Shown here piece by piece: positions 35,461 through 48,030 of a stretch of DNA of 64,000 nucleotides. Under the pieces are notes generated by a model that ran no database searches, was not told the origin of the DNA, and saw only the letters and a list, made by a program, of their open reading frames with translations. Made by a program: the position numbers and the translations under genes. Within the stretch, counting starts at the first letter, position 1. Each line of letters opens with the position of its first letter. This DNA is from Aquatica leii (Eukaryota; Arthropoda; Insecta; Coleoptera; Lampyridae), in the NCBI GenBank assembly GCA_035610365.1, contig CM069435.1:63175389-63239388 (forward strand), read 5' to 3'.

Positions 35461-37767
35461 CTTCTAATTTTGTGTTTCATATATTTTTTAATTATTGTTT
35501 TAAACTACGTATTAATTACCAAAAAAGGTTTATATATTTTACTGCAATTACTTGTGCGTGAAATGTTTAAACTTTTGTTTATTATAATTATTTAAAACTG
35601 CATTCGTGTTTATTACGTTAATTAGATATACTATTCAAAACAAAGATTTTCTAATAATATATTTGAACTTGACTAATTTTAAAAAAGTATAAATAGACCA
35701 ATTTTAACTTTTATTTAGTTATGTAAATGTTACAGCATCCATTAAAATAAGTGGTGATAAAACTTAAAAGTGTGCAAGTATATGAGTAGTTCATTTATTC
35801 ACATACATACATACGATGCAAACATCGCTTTTTCTATTTTGTTTATTTGTGTAATCACCAACCGACTGCGCCAAATAAATATATTTCAAGCTAGACTCAT
35901 CCGATGCTAGTCTTGTTAATGTCATCAGTCTCAATTCACCGTTATGCATAAACAGCTCAATTGAATGAGTCACTTGTATAGGTATAAATTATACGATGAT
36001 TCTTAATTTAGAGATAGTTAAAACTAAATTAGGTCATAAACATATCACCGCGACTACTAAAAGTTATCCTTTTTTAGTAACAAACTAACATTTGTATAAG
36101 CAAATGCCACCATGTTATTTAAAAATATAAAAAATTAAAATTGTTGTAAGCCTGTAAGAACAAGCATTAAAACATTCCAAGGTTGTTAGAATTGTTAGAT
36201 TAAAATAATACCAAGGAAATTAAATGCTACACGTTACGGTATAAGCACCTAAAAGTTCCCATACATAGAATGCGCTCATTGTATGTAAAATTAACTGTAG
36301 CACTGAATTTAAGCATGACACAAACAAACTGTATTTAAAAGCTAATAACAATTTTTTAATAATTTTATTACATCCAATAAAGAGAAAATCGATAACCGTA
36401 CTTACTTTAAAAGTGGACCCTTGAAACACTTGTAATATATAAAATGAAAGAAAATTCTTATTGAAGGAAGTTTTAAGAACCAATTCAAATGTTTGCGTTT
36501 ATAAGAATAATATTTTCGTCTGAAAATTTAAAGTTAGAAATTTTACTTTTATTTATATTACGTTAATTAACTTGAAAATTTCCAGTTAATTATTCATAAT
36601 TATTGCCTTTAATTATAATTTCACTGTTCGTTTTAAAATAGTAGAAACGATTTAATGATATCTAACGTTACTTGGTTTTTGTTAATTAAATTTTAATGTG
36701 CAGAATTGTAACCTTTACTAAAAAAAATTATTTGTATTTTTAAGCGTTTACCAACAAGATTTGTTTAAATTAGATATTTTTATATAGCTATGACTACTAA
36801 ATCACGAGGTGCACAGTTTATTGTATTTACATATTGTTTACAACTAATTAAAGTTTCGTTGAATAATAAAATATTACGTCGTTAGAAAAAAATGTTTTAT
36901 TTACTAATATCTTTATCATTACTCTTAGCTTTGGCATCTCGCATTGTTTAAACAATAAAAACAGCAAATTAAAAACTATTTTGATTGAATATACTTTATT
37001 AAAGGTTTCTTTTATAAAAAAGGCTTTAAATCATGTTATTATAACTACAACAATGCTAACACTGATCTTTGTTAATATTTCTAAAGCTTATCTAGAAATA
37101 AGTACAATACATAATTATTTTTTGGTTCGATAATTATGTACTGTGTATCTCCATAGTGACTGAATATAAATATGTCTACTTTTTATTATTTTAAATGCAA
37201 TGCAATACAAAAAATTGCATAAATTTAAAATTTCGAATCTAATATAATTACATACAAAAAATTAACAGTTTTTAAATTGTTTAAATGATTCTGTTTTGCG
37301 TGCTTCTTTGTTTTTCTTCCTTCTTTCTGATAGGCAAATATTTGTACACTTTAATTACCGAAAAAAGTACCACATATCTTGTAAAACAAAAACATTATTA
37401 GAGCTAACGTAATTGTAAAACCGAGAAAAACAATGTTGATCGTTATTTTTGTTAATAATTTTTCATTTACGATTGCAGCTTTTTCTTAAACGCCGCAATT
37501 TTTTTTTAATTTTAAAATATGCATTATATTAAAGCATTCAGTGTGACCATCTTCTTGCAAAAAAGTGCGAATTGCAGTTGTCGATACTTCAAGATTCTCA
37601 TTTGAATTGTCAACTTTCTTATTCAATAAAAACATTATCATGTTTGTACAATTTTATAAAAACAGAAAGCAGCACACTGAAACAGGACAGATTGAACTGA
37701 TTCGTGCAAGTAACAATTCCTTAAACGTCAAAAACGTATTCTGTATTATTAACCAAGACGGTTGAAA
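35461..37767. other. AT-rich DNA without recognisable genes
   Basis: Short frames on both strands only. The frame at 37565-37765 lies just upstream of the unknown-family pseudogene and could be a decayed part of it, but I cannot align it to anything. Confidence 0.5.
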
Positions 37768-38640
37768 AAAAGAAATCGTATAAGTAAAAATACTAAAATT
37801 TTGTATTACCGCATTCGAGAAAAAGATTTGCTTCAGTTTTTTGCTGAAGAAGCTGATTTTGTGAATTGCATAGATATTACTGGTTTGATGACTGCGATGG
37901 GTTTACAGAGATATGATTCAAACGAATGGCGTTTATTTGTCGATTCATCAAAACATAGTTTGAAGTGTGTGCTATTGCACAGCGAAAATAAACTAGGCTC
38001 CATACCAATTGTACATTAAAGTTAAAGAATAGTACCCTACAATAGCTTTAGTCATGAACAAGATAAAGTAGCTAAAACATAAATGGGTCATTGATGCTCA
38101 AGATTTGAGATAGTTATTTTCTTTTTAGATCAACAAAGTGATTATACCGAATACCTTTGTTTTATATGCTTATGGTATAGCAAAGCTAAAACCAATGATT
38201 AGACAAGTAAAGGTTTTCTAGAGAAGCATTAGTTTCAGGTATTCTGAATGTTATCAATACAGCTTTTGTACTACGGAATCGTATCATGTTACTACTTCTG
38301 CATATGAAACTGTACATTTGAAGAAACTTTTTGAATTTGATTTCAGAAAAAAACTGAAAGTAGGCATATTTCACGACCTATAAATTTGCAAATTGATGAA
38401 TGATCTTGATTTCAGCAGTTCAATGTCAGAAATTCAGAAAAATGCATGGGATTCATTTGTTTAGGTTATTCAAAATTGCTTAGGCAATAGACTATAGAAG
38501 AACAATTTCAAAATAGCTGGAATGCACAAATGATAACCGATTATTGCTACACTGTTCAAAGTACCATTTCGTCATTAAGCAACAGTAGAAAGTCATATAA
38601 ACGAAAATTCAAAAGTTTTAAATTTTTTTTAATTATATAT
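37768..38640 (+). pseudogene. Uncharacterised arthropod multicopy protein, broken copy
   Basis: The first frame reads LYYRIREKDLLQFFAEEADFV, then DITGLMTAMGLQRYDSNEWRLFVDSSKHSLKCVLLHSENK. I recognise this layout (WRLFIDSSKxSLKxVLLHNGN) from abundant uncharacterised insect and other invertebrate proteins. Later pieces in other frames fit the same family: FFLDQQSDYTEYLCFICLW near 38127-38180; KLKVGIF near 38355; DLDFSSSMSEIQKNAWDSFV near 38402-38460, closed by TAG; and EQFQNSWNAQMITDYCYTV near 38500-38555. Conserved Cys, Trp and Asp residues occur, but no biochemical role is known to me. The multicopy habit suggests a mobile or mobilised gene. This copy has several stops and frameshifts. Confidence 0.6.
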
Positions 38641-40350
38641 TTTTTTACGGTGAGTGCATCTTTTTCGAAAAAAAACATCCTTCTTATTATTCAATAATTA
38701 GAGCTGATAAAGAACAACTAATAACATATTTGAAATCAGCGTCAAAAATTAACTAAAAAGCATGTAAATTATTCCATGCAACAAACTTACTGTTGGGCGG
38801 TGTAATAGTAGTCAGTTTACATCAAAAAAATTTGTCAGCTTTTTAAATAAAAAACGGTATAATTTTATACATCACCTCCGTACCATGTGGCGACGAATGA
38901 GTTGGCAGAAAACGGGGTCAAAAATATGAGAAGTGCATTATTCAAATTGTTAAAAGATTTTAAAAACGTATATTACAAAAATTCAATTCATATCACAACA
39001 CGTGTCAAACCTCCACACTTAATATTTAAATACAACATAAGATCAAGGGTAAATCTAAGGTTTCAAGCAAAGAAGATAAGTAGATATAACATTGTGTAAG
39101 GAAAAGTAAAGTTTAGAAGTAGAACGGGTTCATATTTGCATACATACTACAAAAATTTCGTTTTATAAATGCATATATGTACGTTTTAAAATATAACTGA
39201 ATATTTTACAATATTAATACACTTTTAAGAATGTTTTTAAAACAATATTTAGTAGTTTTACGTTATCAAAACTTATATTGTTAGTAGTAGTCATTGCCAT
39301 ATTACAAATTAAAATAACGTCCTGTCAGTAGTTGAGAATTAACGATGAATGAGTAAATAACAATGATCAGTTAAAGAATGAATAACTTTGAAAAAACTAA
39401 AGCAAAAAGTAGCAAACCATAAAATTCGGATGTTACTGTATTCTGTAGAACAATGATTTATAGCAAATCTATTTTTAGAGTTGGTTTTAACCATAACGGT
39501 TTTATTCAATGTAAAATTTTGTTAACGCCTGTGTATTTAATAAAAATTTTCATATTTGCTGTACATCTGCTATTGGTAATTTCAGTCATACACGCTTTTT
39601 TCAAGGTTCTATCAAAACGACATTTAATTTATATAATCTAGATATCTATGCACTAAAAGGAAACATTTGAAAGCGTTATTTATTACACGTTTGAATTTAA
39701 TAATAAATGGAAAGCAGTTAAAATCGCAATAAATTTAAAAAATACAGTACGCACAAAAAAATATTGCTTTGGGTGCCCAAGTAGCCCAAATAACACAATG
39801 TTGGCATAATGTCGTCAATTGTTGGTCATTATCCAACGGCCACGTCATGCGACCGCTAACAGAACGGATATCTGACGTTATTCAAAAGTACTGAATATAG
39901 TCGCTAATTTTAAGATGCTACAAAATTATTTCAAATTTTGAAAGGAATTGTTATTTTTAGTTAATTCATCTAAGGTGCCTAATTAATTATTATTCGCATA
40001 AAAATTAGGTTTTATAAGTAGATTTTTACTTTTTCAAATTAGTATCTGTCGTATTTGTTTTACGCGCGTTTATTAGTTATGGAACGATGTGCTTTGAATA
40101 TGTGGCGGGAACGAATCTATCGAGTTTGGTTTACTTGATTTAACGATTTTAGCATAGTATTAGGTTACGTTATTAGTGCCAAAATTTGGTTTAATAGAAT
40201 AAAGACGCGATTTGATTTACTTAGCTAACTGGAAAATCATTAAATTTAAACTATTTTTACTTTACGTTGACTCAGCTTTAAACATCGTAAACAACATCAA
40301 AAGGATAAGCACTACAGTGCTTCGAGTTGTGCAAAGATTTTGATTCTCAT
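38641..40350. other. No gene; GC-richer repeat-like patch at 39770-39890
   Basis: Short frames only. The patch around 39770-39890 (GCCCAAGTAGCCCAAATAAC..., ATGTTGGCATAATGTCG..., CCAACGGCCACGTCATGCG...) is GC-rich and has internally recurring TTGG/CCAA words. It looks like a small dispersed non-autonomous repeat. No second copy is present in this window. Confidence 0.4.
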
Positions 40351-40353
40351 TAC

Positions 40354-40936
40354 AGAGTCCTTCTCTTTCACACAAAAGTACGCTGGTTATCAAAGTGTTA
40401 CATGTTGGTTTGTCTTTATGAATTAAAAGAAGAAGTCATCCTCTTTCTTGAGTAATAATTTTTTTTTGCCAATGCTCAACAATAAACAATTTCAATGAAA
40501 TTTGGCATTTGACTAACATATTTAAAGCCTTGAAACAGCTAAACTTGAAACTTTAGGGCAAAACGCAAGATAAGTAACTATGATCATATTCTGGGTTTTA
40601 TATCAAAACCTTAACTTTAAAATCAAAAAGTGTCTGTTGAAAATGTATTATTATTATTATTCAAAGCAATTAAAAATCAAATTGAAAGCTGAAATAGGGA
40701 CTCATTTACTAACGTTAGAAAACGAATTTCAGCAATAATCAGAAAGCCATTTGTTGTCGATGTCTTACAATTACCAGAAAAATTTCAGAAAGAGTTTCTA
40801 GAAATAAAAAACAATTTGACCATTAAATATGACTACCATCTTTCGACATTAAAGAAATTTTTAAGCAAACGATTCCTTGTTAATTCAAAAGTTGGCACTT
40901 ATTCTGTTTGCTTTTTTGCTGATTTTAATTAAAACT
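40354..40936 (+). pseudogene. hAT-5 transposase fragment (ZBED5/FAM200-like)
   Basis: From 40360 the frame reads LLFHTKVRWLSKCYMLVCLYELKEEV, the TEVRWLSKG block of ZBED5-like hAT proteins. LKPLNSLNLKL follows near 40520-40560, before a stop. Near 40737-40800 another frame gives RKPFVVDVLQLPEKFQKEFLEIKNN, the NPF...LxxxxQEELLELxND block. The order is correct, but with several stops and frameshifts. Neither the N-terminal catalytic part nor the termini were found. Confidence 0.75.
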
Positions 40937-41950
40937 AAGCAACAAAATTGTTTTGGCACCGATAGCGACCTGACAGTAACTCTGGCAAAAACTAAACCTA
41001 GAATCGATCAACTGGTACAAAGCATGCAAGCTCAAGTATCTCACTAATACTCTAATAATCTTTAGTTCAATAAAAAGTTTAAATTTTGATTCAAATATAA
41101 TTTGTATGAATATAATAATTTGAATTTGGTGCATTTTTTTTAAGTTCACATCTTAAAAGTTTTAATTTTTTTACTGGTTTCTGTGTCAGTGTCCATGTCT
41201 CTTTTCTATGAAATAAAACCGAATAAACATAGCAATTTCTGTTGTTATGTTAAAAGTATTCTGATAGATATTGCGCACTGTATAAGTTTTGTCCCGGAAC
41301 ACCCTATTGCTACATTCGGAGTGTTAGCTGTCATTTTTTTAACGGATGGAATTATTCAAAGGAAAAAATATATTTCTAGTAGCTTTGAGACGGATTTTAC
41401 ATAGTCATCTAACGTGCGCGTTCAGTGAGCTTTTCATTTAAAAACATTTTCATTTATTTGTTATAAATAGATAGGGATATTGGTTAATTACACTACCTTT
41501 GAAACGTAATCTGGCGACAAATCGGTGACGTACTTCGTGTGATGGTTTACTGAATTTGAATGCACACTTGCTATAGAAATAGTGAAATAATGAAACGATT
41601 CATTGGTTAACTTACAAGCAACTTATTTGTAATATCTTCTTATATCTAATCACTTCTTTCTTGACATTTTTAGCAATTTTAGAGGACGATTTATGCATGC
41701 CTATAGCTATTAGCTTGACTAAACAATCGTAAGTACATTTTTTAAATTTCTACTAATTCGTATATGTGTCGAACGTAAAGTATGTGCAACGTAGATATTT
41801 TTTATCACGACTAACAAACGCAAACTTGTTTGTATAATTACGGTTTGAATTTATTCTAAGTGCAATTCACTAGCTCATCAAATCAAAGTTTAATTTTTAG
41901 ATTATCTATTAACCTATTCTATCATACTGTACTACAATAACTTTATATAT
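40937..41950. other. No recognisable gene
   Basis: A 73-aa plus-strand frame at 41183-41404 contains a hydrophobic stretch (IATFGVLAVIFLTDGII). I do not recognise it and it may be a chance frame. Confidence 0.4.
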
Positions 41951-41952
41951 AG

Positions 41953-42290
41953 AGTGTTGCTTACCCTCCAGTGCTTATATCAACGATTATTGTCTGTGGT
42001 ATTTATCGACTTTTAATTGTTACATTGTTATATGTAATTCTACATCGCTTATCTTGTAACTTCTCTTTCTCTTGTTACAAATAAATATATTTGTTGTTAT
42101 AACCAGAGTTCTATCATTTGATTTTCAGTGTTGGATAGATTTAAACGGTGTCTTTCATTATTAGTTTCGAACCGTTTTGGCGCCTCTTTAATTTCTTGTA
42201 GGATTAGCACACCTAGACTTGCAACCAGCCTGCCAAATCATATCGAGCTAGCATTCAGCAATTAAGTTACGAGAAAATTCTCGTTCAAAC
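41953..42290 (+). repeat. LTR-like dispersed repeat, copy 2
   Basis: Counterpart of 1306-1630. It starts TGTTGC and shows TATCAACGATTATTGTCTGTG at about 41980, then a TCTCTTTCTCTTGTTACAAATAAA signal at about 42062. TTGGATAGATTTAAACGG follows at about 42133, then AACCGTTTTGGCGC. The match ends at GTTACGAGAAAAT. Orientation is the same as copy 1. Confidence 0.5.
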
Positions 42291-42970
42291 TTTAATTTTT
42301 TGAAAACAATCATATTTGTTAATTCATGATCTCAAGCAACACAAATTACATTACTGATGTTTTTGTTTTATGCTTTAGATTTATATGCGTATTATTCGGA
42401 TTTGTAATGATTACTACTGCTTTGGTACATACATACATACGTATTTGGAGTGACAACACGTTCCGTCGTGTTCATTCTACTACGAAAAACTGATTTTTTG
42501 GTAGTTTTTTTACATTTTTTGTAATAATATGTAAACGATATTACTCATTAGACTTACTGTTTGGAAAATTTTGCACATTTTAAGTTTGGTAACTTTGAGA
42601 AATGGTATAAACACACAGTATAGTCAATTTTTTGCTAGGATACCCATTGTGCATATACAATCGTCTGCTAGTATTTTTATATTAGCATTTTATATTATCT
42701 TTACAAGTACTATTATTAATAAAATGTTGGTACTACATTAGCTGCGGAAAAATAATTGTCGTTTCTAGTTTTGGATAAATTAAGCAATAGTAAAACTCTT
42801 ATTACACGTAAAACATTTTTAAATATTTATAAACAAATCTAAAGTATTCTAAAAGTCATGTAAAATACACCTACTTTGATGTAGTACTTACATAAATATT
42901 TTAAAATTACAAAATAATTACGTAAAAGCTACAGATAAAATCAGAGTAAAAACTTAACATTTTTTATTTT

Positions 42971-43830
42971 TCTCTTTGTTGTAATTTACTTATAATGCCT
43001 AAGATACGAAATACGTAAACACGTACATAACAAGCAGGGCGTTATGAGAAGGCGTTATAAGTTTATAACGCCTCTCTCAAAATATCCTCTTTCTAAAATG
43101 ATGTTTATTTTCATACTTTTGTTTAGATTTTGATGGTAACAAGTTTTCTATTTGTTTTTGTGCATTTTTTTTCAACCCATTTAAGCAATTCTTGAAGATT
43201 CATTGTGATCGTAAAATCAATTTAACAAGTAAACAATTGAACGTCAAACTATTTATTGTTCTAAACTACTAGATATACTTGTAATAAAGAGATAAGTAAT
43301 TGTTTATTTTTAGTTGTCAGTTTATATAAAATGAAAGTAAAATCTTGTATGCACCACTGGCGCACTTGGTACTTAAATAACTGTTATTTTTCACGTTGTT
43401 ATAATTTACCTATAATGCCTAAGATACGAGATCAGATAGGTACATAAACATAACAACCGGGACGTTATGAGACGGCGTTTTAAATTTATTACGCCTTCTT
43501 ATTACGTACTCAAAAATTAAATTTTATATTATTATATTTTAGCACTATTAACTATTTATTGTTTTAAAGTACTAGATGTACGTGTACTAGAAACTAAAGG
43601 TATTGTTCATTGACCAACATACATTGCTCGGACCAGAAGCTTTTGGGCTGCATCACGTTCTCCGAATGTAAGTATAGTAATAACACCAACAACAATGTAA
43701 TTTTGCAGACAGTTTGTTAGTAATAGTGATAAAAGTGTTTGTAAATATAGAAATACGCAAAAGTTTAAAAATCGGGGTTGCATACATTTTATATAATCAA
43801 GACAAAAACATATAATACAAAATTGTAGAA
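42971..43830 (+). repeat. Satellite-like tandem repeat, period about 420 bp
   Basis: The segment starting TATAATGCCTAAGATACGA occurs at 42991 and 43411, exactly 420 bp apart. Flanking landmarks repeat too: GGGCGTTATGAGAAGGCGTT and GGGACGTTATGAGACGGCGTT, then ACTATTTATTGTT..AAACTACTAGA and its counterpart near 43550. A third diverged copy lies at 3040-3560. Non-coding. Confidence 0.65.
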
Positions 43831-43859
43831 AAATAAAATATTGCTTATCTGGTAACACA

Positions 43860-46800
43860 AAAATACTGTGTAACTAAAATGCACTCCATAGTGATAAAGT
43901 ATAGAGAAGAGGAATGACAAGTATCTACTTATTAAATTACACAAATTAACTGTTGGTATAAATCAAATTTTACAATAATTTATTATTACGATAAACTACT
44001 ACTACTATATGTGTGTACTAATGACTTTTCGTTACTTTTAGATAATAGTCTTTGCCGTTTACTTGAATTTTATGTGAATAAAGTCGCATTATGTTACCGG
44101 CGCAAAGTTACAATGCAAAATTAGTTATGGTGTGATTCATGCGATTGTATTTTCTAAACTTAATTTTTTTCTGCAGTTAATGCTGTTAAAACTCCGAGTA
44201 CCGAATAAATTTTTTTGCAAAAGTCTGTTACAGTAAACGCAAAAAAACGTTCAAAACTTGTTACGTGCACTTAACTAAAGTGCAATTATTTACCTGTAAC
44301 TTAACCAACAGTAAAAAAAAGCAACGGCAACTCTGATAAGAAAGAGTGGCATAGATAAAGCAACTAAAAAAATTTAGCTTGTTTTTAATATGTCGATTAT
44401 AATTAGTTAAAAAAACGCCAGAGCGAAAAAAAGACTACAAGTGCTTGCTCTCACCTCACCACAAAACAAATATAACACAACAATGTATACTTAGTAGCCG
44501 TACATACGATCGGCATGAAACATAACGTGCGTAAAACTTCTAATTTCTCTGATTTCAAATTAATTATAAATGCAGTGAATCTTATAAGCGAGGTTTCGGT
44601 ATCTTCTTCATTAACATAATTGGTGTTTACAAATCGACAATGTTTCCAATTTATTCAAAATATTTCCCAAATAAAGAATATTCAATTTGACTTAGAAATT
44701 CAGTAAATAATAGTAAACGATCAAACTTGTTTATTAAAAAAGTAAACAAATTATTGAATTTAGCAACTAAAGGTATATAATTGCTAGAAATGAACAAAAA
44801 CAAATTAACAGCAAAACGCATCATATTTCAGCAATTCTTTCCAGAATCATCGATTAACTTTTCATTCGTTTTATGCCATAAAACAAGAAGATGACCTACG
44901 ATGGGCTAGTTTCTTGTAAAAATGCTAACGCGTGAATTAACCGAAAAAAAGAGAGAGCAAAAACCAATACTACCAACTATACAACTATATACAAGGCAAT
45001 AAAACATAAAAAGACTTTTTGCAATATAAAAAATTATAGTTAATAAAGTAGCTTTCAATTTTTGGTGATTTCTAAGGTATCTAAAAAATCCACAACGTCT
45101 CTGTATAATTAAACTTTATTTTTTAGAAATTTGGGGTTTCTTTTAAAGTTGAACCTGGGTATTAAATTCCTATTTTGATAAATTTACGTAACAAACTGAC
45201 TTTTTTGGTATGCCAATGGAATAGTTGGTATAGATGTAAATAATAATTAATTGTTATTTTACTAACTATAGATTTTCAAAGTATACAATATTAAAGCGCT
45301 CGTTCATTTTACTACAGTCGCCACGTTAAAATGTATGAAATATTAACCACTATCATCAACACAGTGATTTTTTAAATAACCACTTAAGTTTTACTAGTTA
45401 TATTAAGTCATAATTAGCTATCTTACATCTGTTATCAGATTCGACACAATATAATACACAATTGGTAAAAGTGTACCAATATTACATACGTAAAATATAT
45501 GCAGTTTTAGATACACTAAAAAAATTAAATGGTGGTAAATAAATACCATTAAGATAAGTTAATAATATTCAGTAGAAATAACATAAGCAAACAAACATAA
45601 AAATAAATTATTGCGATCTACTGGACACGAATCGAAACTGTTTATATTAACGTAATTTTAAATAATATTAAGTTCAACTAAATCTAAATTATATGTCGCA
45701 GACGGAAACTGTTTGTTTTCAAATTTAATAATTTATGTAGTATTAGTTTTTATACCCAATGGTATAGAAAGCACTAAAAGTTTTTTTTTTTTTATTAAGT
45801 AAAATAACAGTAAAAAGCTATCCATTAAAACGTTGCTGCATAACAAAATTACGTTGATTTTATTTTTATTTAAAAATTCTACTATTTATTGAGCACAAAT
45901 TAAAATGAGTAAAAGTAGTTACAATTTACCTGACGAAAATAGATAAACTCTTGCTCTCAAATTCAAATAAGTGTTGTCATTCTTATTTCAACAAAACAAT
46001 ATGTACGTAGAAATGTCACTAAATTCTAAATATACCAAAAGCAAATATTGTATTATTTTGCATGTATCTTAAAAATAAATATTTGACGTTGTTACGTGCA
46101 AGCAAAAATACAAAGGAAAATTTAAAAGTTGGTTGTAATTTATAAAACAGTAAAAGACGTCAAGCAAAAGGTCAATTCGTGAGTTGCATTACTTTGTCTC
46201 GTCATCCATTTATAAATATTATCAATCGTAACTGGCTTTATAAGCTTAAGTGTAAACCAAAGTATGTGGTATATGTATATATTATTTATTATTTTAAGTA
46301 TTGCAATTAGGTACAAAATCTGTATATGTATTCAAAGCTAGAAAACGACAATTTTTCAATGCAATTCCTAAACTGCAATGTGCAGCATATTTGATTTTTA
46401 AATTTCTTTATCTGCATAATACAAAAATTCAAGCGTCGCGATTATTGTTAGAACTGCTGGCTTTTAAAATGCTAAAAGTCATTTCTGTTTTGCATGTCTG
46501 TTGCTCATTTGAACTGTTGAATATGTTTAGATTGAATGTGAAAATTTTTATTTAAATTTATTGTTATACACACTTTGAATTTAATTTCCGCAAAACCGAT
46601 ATTTAAGTACAAGGTTATCTTATGTTTTAACATTTTATTTTAATTTAAAAATTTGGCAATTTTTATTATAGTTAAACAAAAAAATTAACTTACATTTTTT
46701 TATAAACTTTCTTAAATGCATAAGGTAAAAGCATTAAATTTTTGAAATGGCAGTATTAATGCTAATGTTAATAACTTAAATTAAATAGCATTAACAAAAA

Positions 46801-48030
46801 ATTTAAGTACCGTTTAAAAAAAATGTTTAGATAATAGAATTCTACTAATACCATTAGATAATTTCCCACCTTCTTAAACATTGAGGCTCTATTTGCTATG
46901 AACATAAGACAAAGTATAAGTGAAAATATGTTCAAAAAATTAGGTAAATTTTAAAATGTAAAAAGCTGATTACGTATAAGTGACAAACACTGATCGAAAC
47001 AAGAAGACATTTTGCCTTTATTCTCAAAATTATCTTAGTTTGGTTCTAAATACAGCAAAAACTAAACTATAAAAAGGTATAGAAGTAAAAATGTTGAAAG
47101 CTGATTTTTTTTCTTTGCTAAAACCTCGACGTATAACATTATAAAGTAAAAATGTCAGTGCAACTGTAAGAATTTCACCACAGTAAAACACTAGACTGCC
47201 GTTTTGTTTTTGCGGCTTTTCGGCAGTAAGAGAGCAGAGTGTACTTCAATAAATACATTGACAGACCCTTATATTAACAAAACACGTTAGCAGCATAAAT
47301 GAAATATGATGGCAGTGCCATCTCATAGTTTAAATTTACTACGTAACGTAATGTTATCGATAAATGGCTATAGAGAAAAGAGAAAAAAGCATGAAAGCAA
47401 AAAAAATGCTTAGAAATATTAAAAAATTTTGGTATTTTGTTGTTTCATAATGAAATTTATCATGTTTTTTTTATAGAATCAGTTCAAATGGTTTAAAAGA
47501 GAAAACAAAAAAAATCAAGCAAGAATTATTACAAAATTTAAAAATGGTATCAGAAACAAAATCGACTTTATTACTTAAAACCCAAAACCAAATGCTGGAA
47601 AACTTACCAGCAGTTCTGTTCTGTGGAAAAAAATATGCAAAAGGCAAATAAAGATATTCTAATTGCATTCTGTTTTATTTATAAGATTGTTTAGCACTAA
47701 TTTTTAAGCATTTTTAGATAATAGCTTTTAAAGCTTCTTTACTATGGTCAGTGTACTCAATGCTGAGAAATATTTTACAAATAACTTAACATCTGGAGAC
47801 TTCTGCAAAAAAAATACTGGTTTACCTGAAACCTCAAGATGATGGTTATGTGGCAAAAAAATCTCGAGTTCAATCGATGGATAATGGAAAGAAGTTTCTA
47901 GCAAAAGCTTATAATGCCAGGTTCCCTGTTTATGAAAGTATTGTTGTTAAGTGCGTTAGATAGACCATAGACGGTTTAACATCCCTTTTAATACAACAAA
48001 AACAAAGTAATTATGATACTACATTAAAAA
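43860..48030. other. AT-rich DNA without recognisable genes
   Basis: About 4 kb of short frames. 47480-47940 may contain a remnant of the first open reading frame of the LINE that follows, but I could not support this with a motif. Confidence 0.5.

Noticed and set aside
46301..46555. 84-aa plus-strand frame
   Set aside because: No domain, splice signal or repeat relationship; typical of a chance frame in AT-rich DNA.
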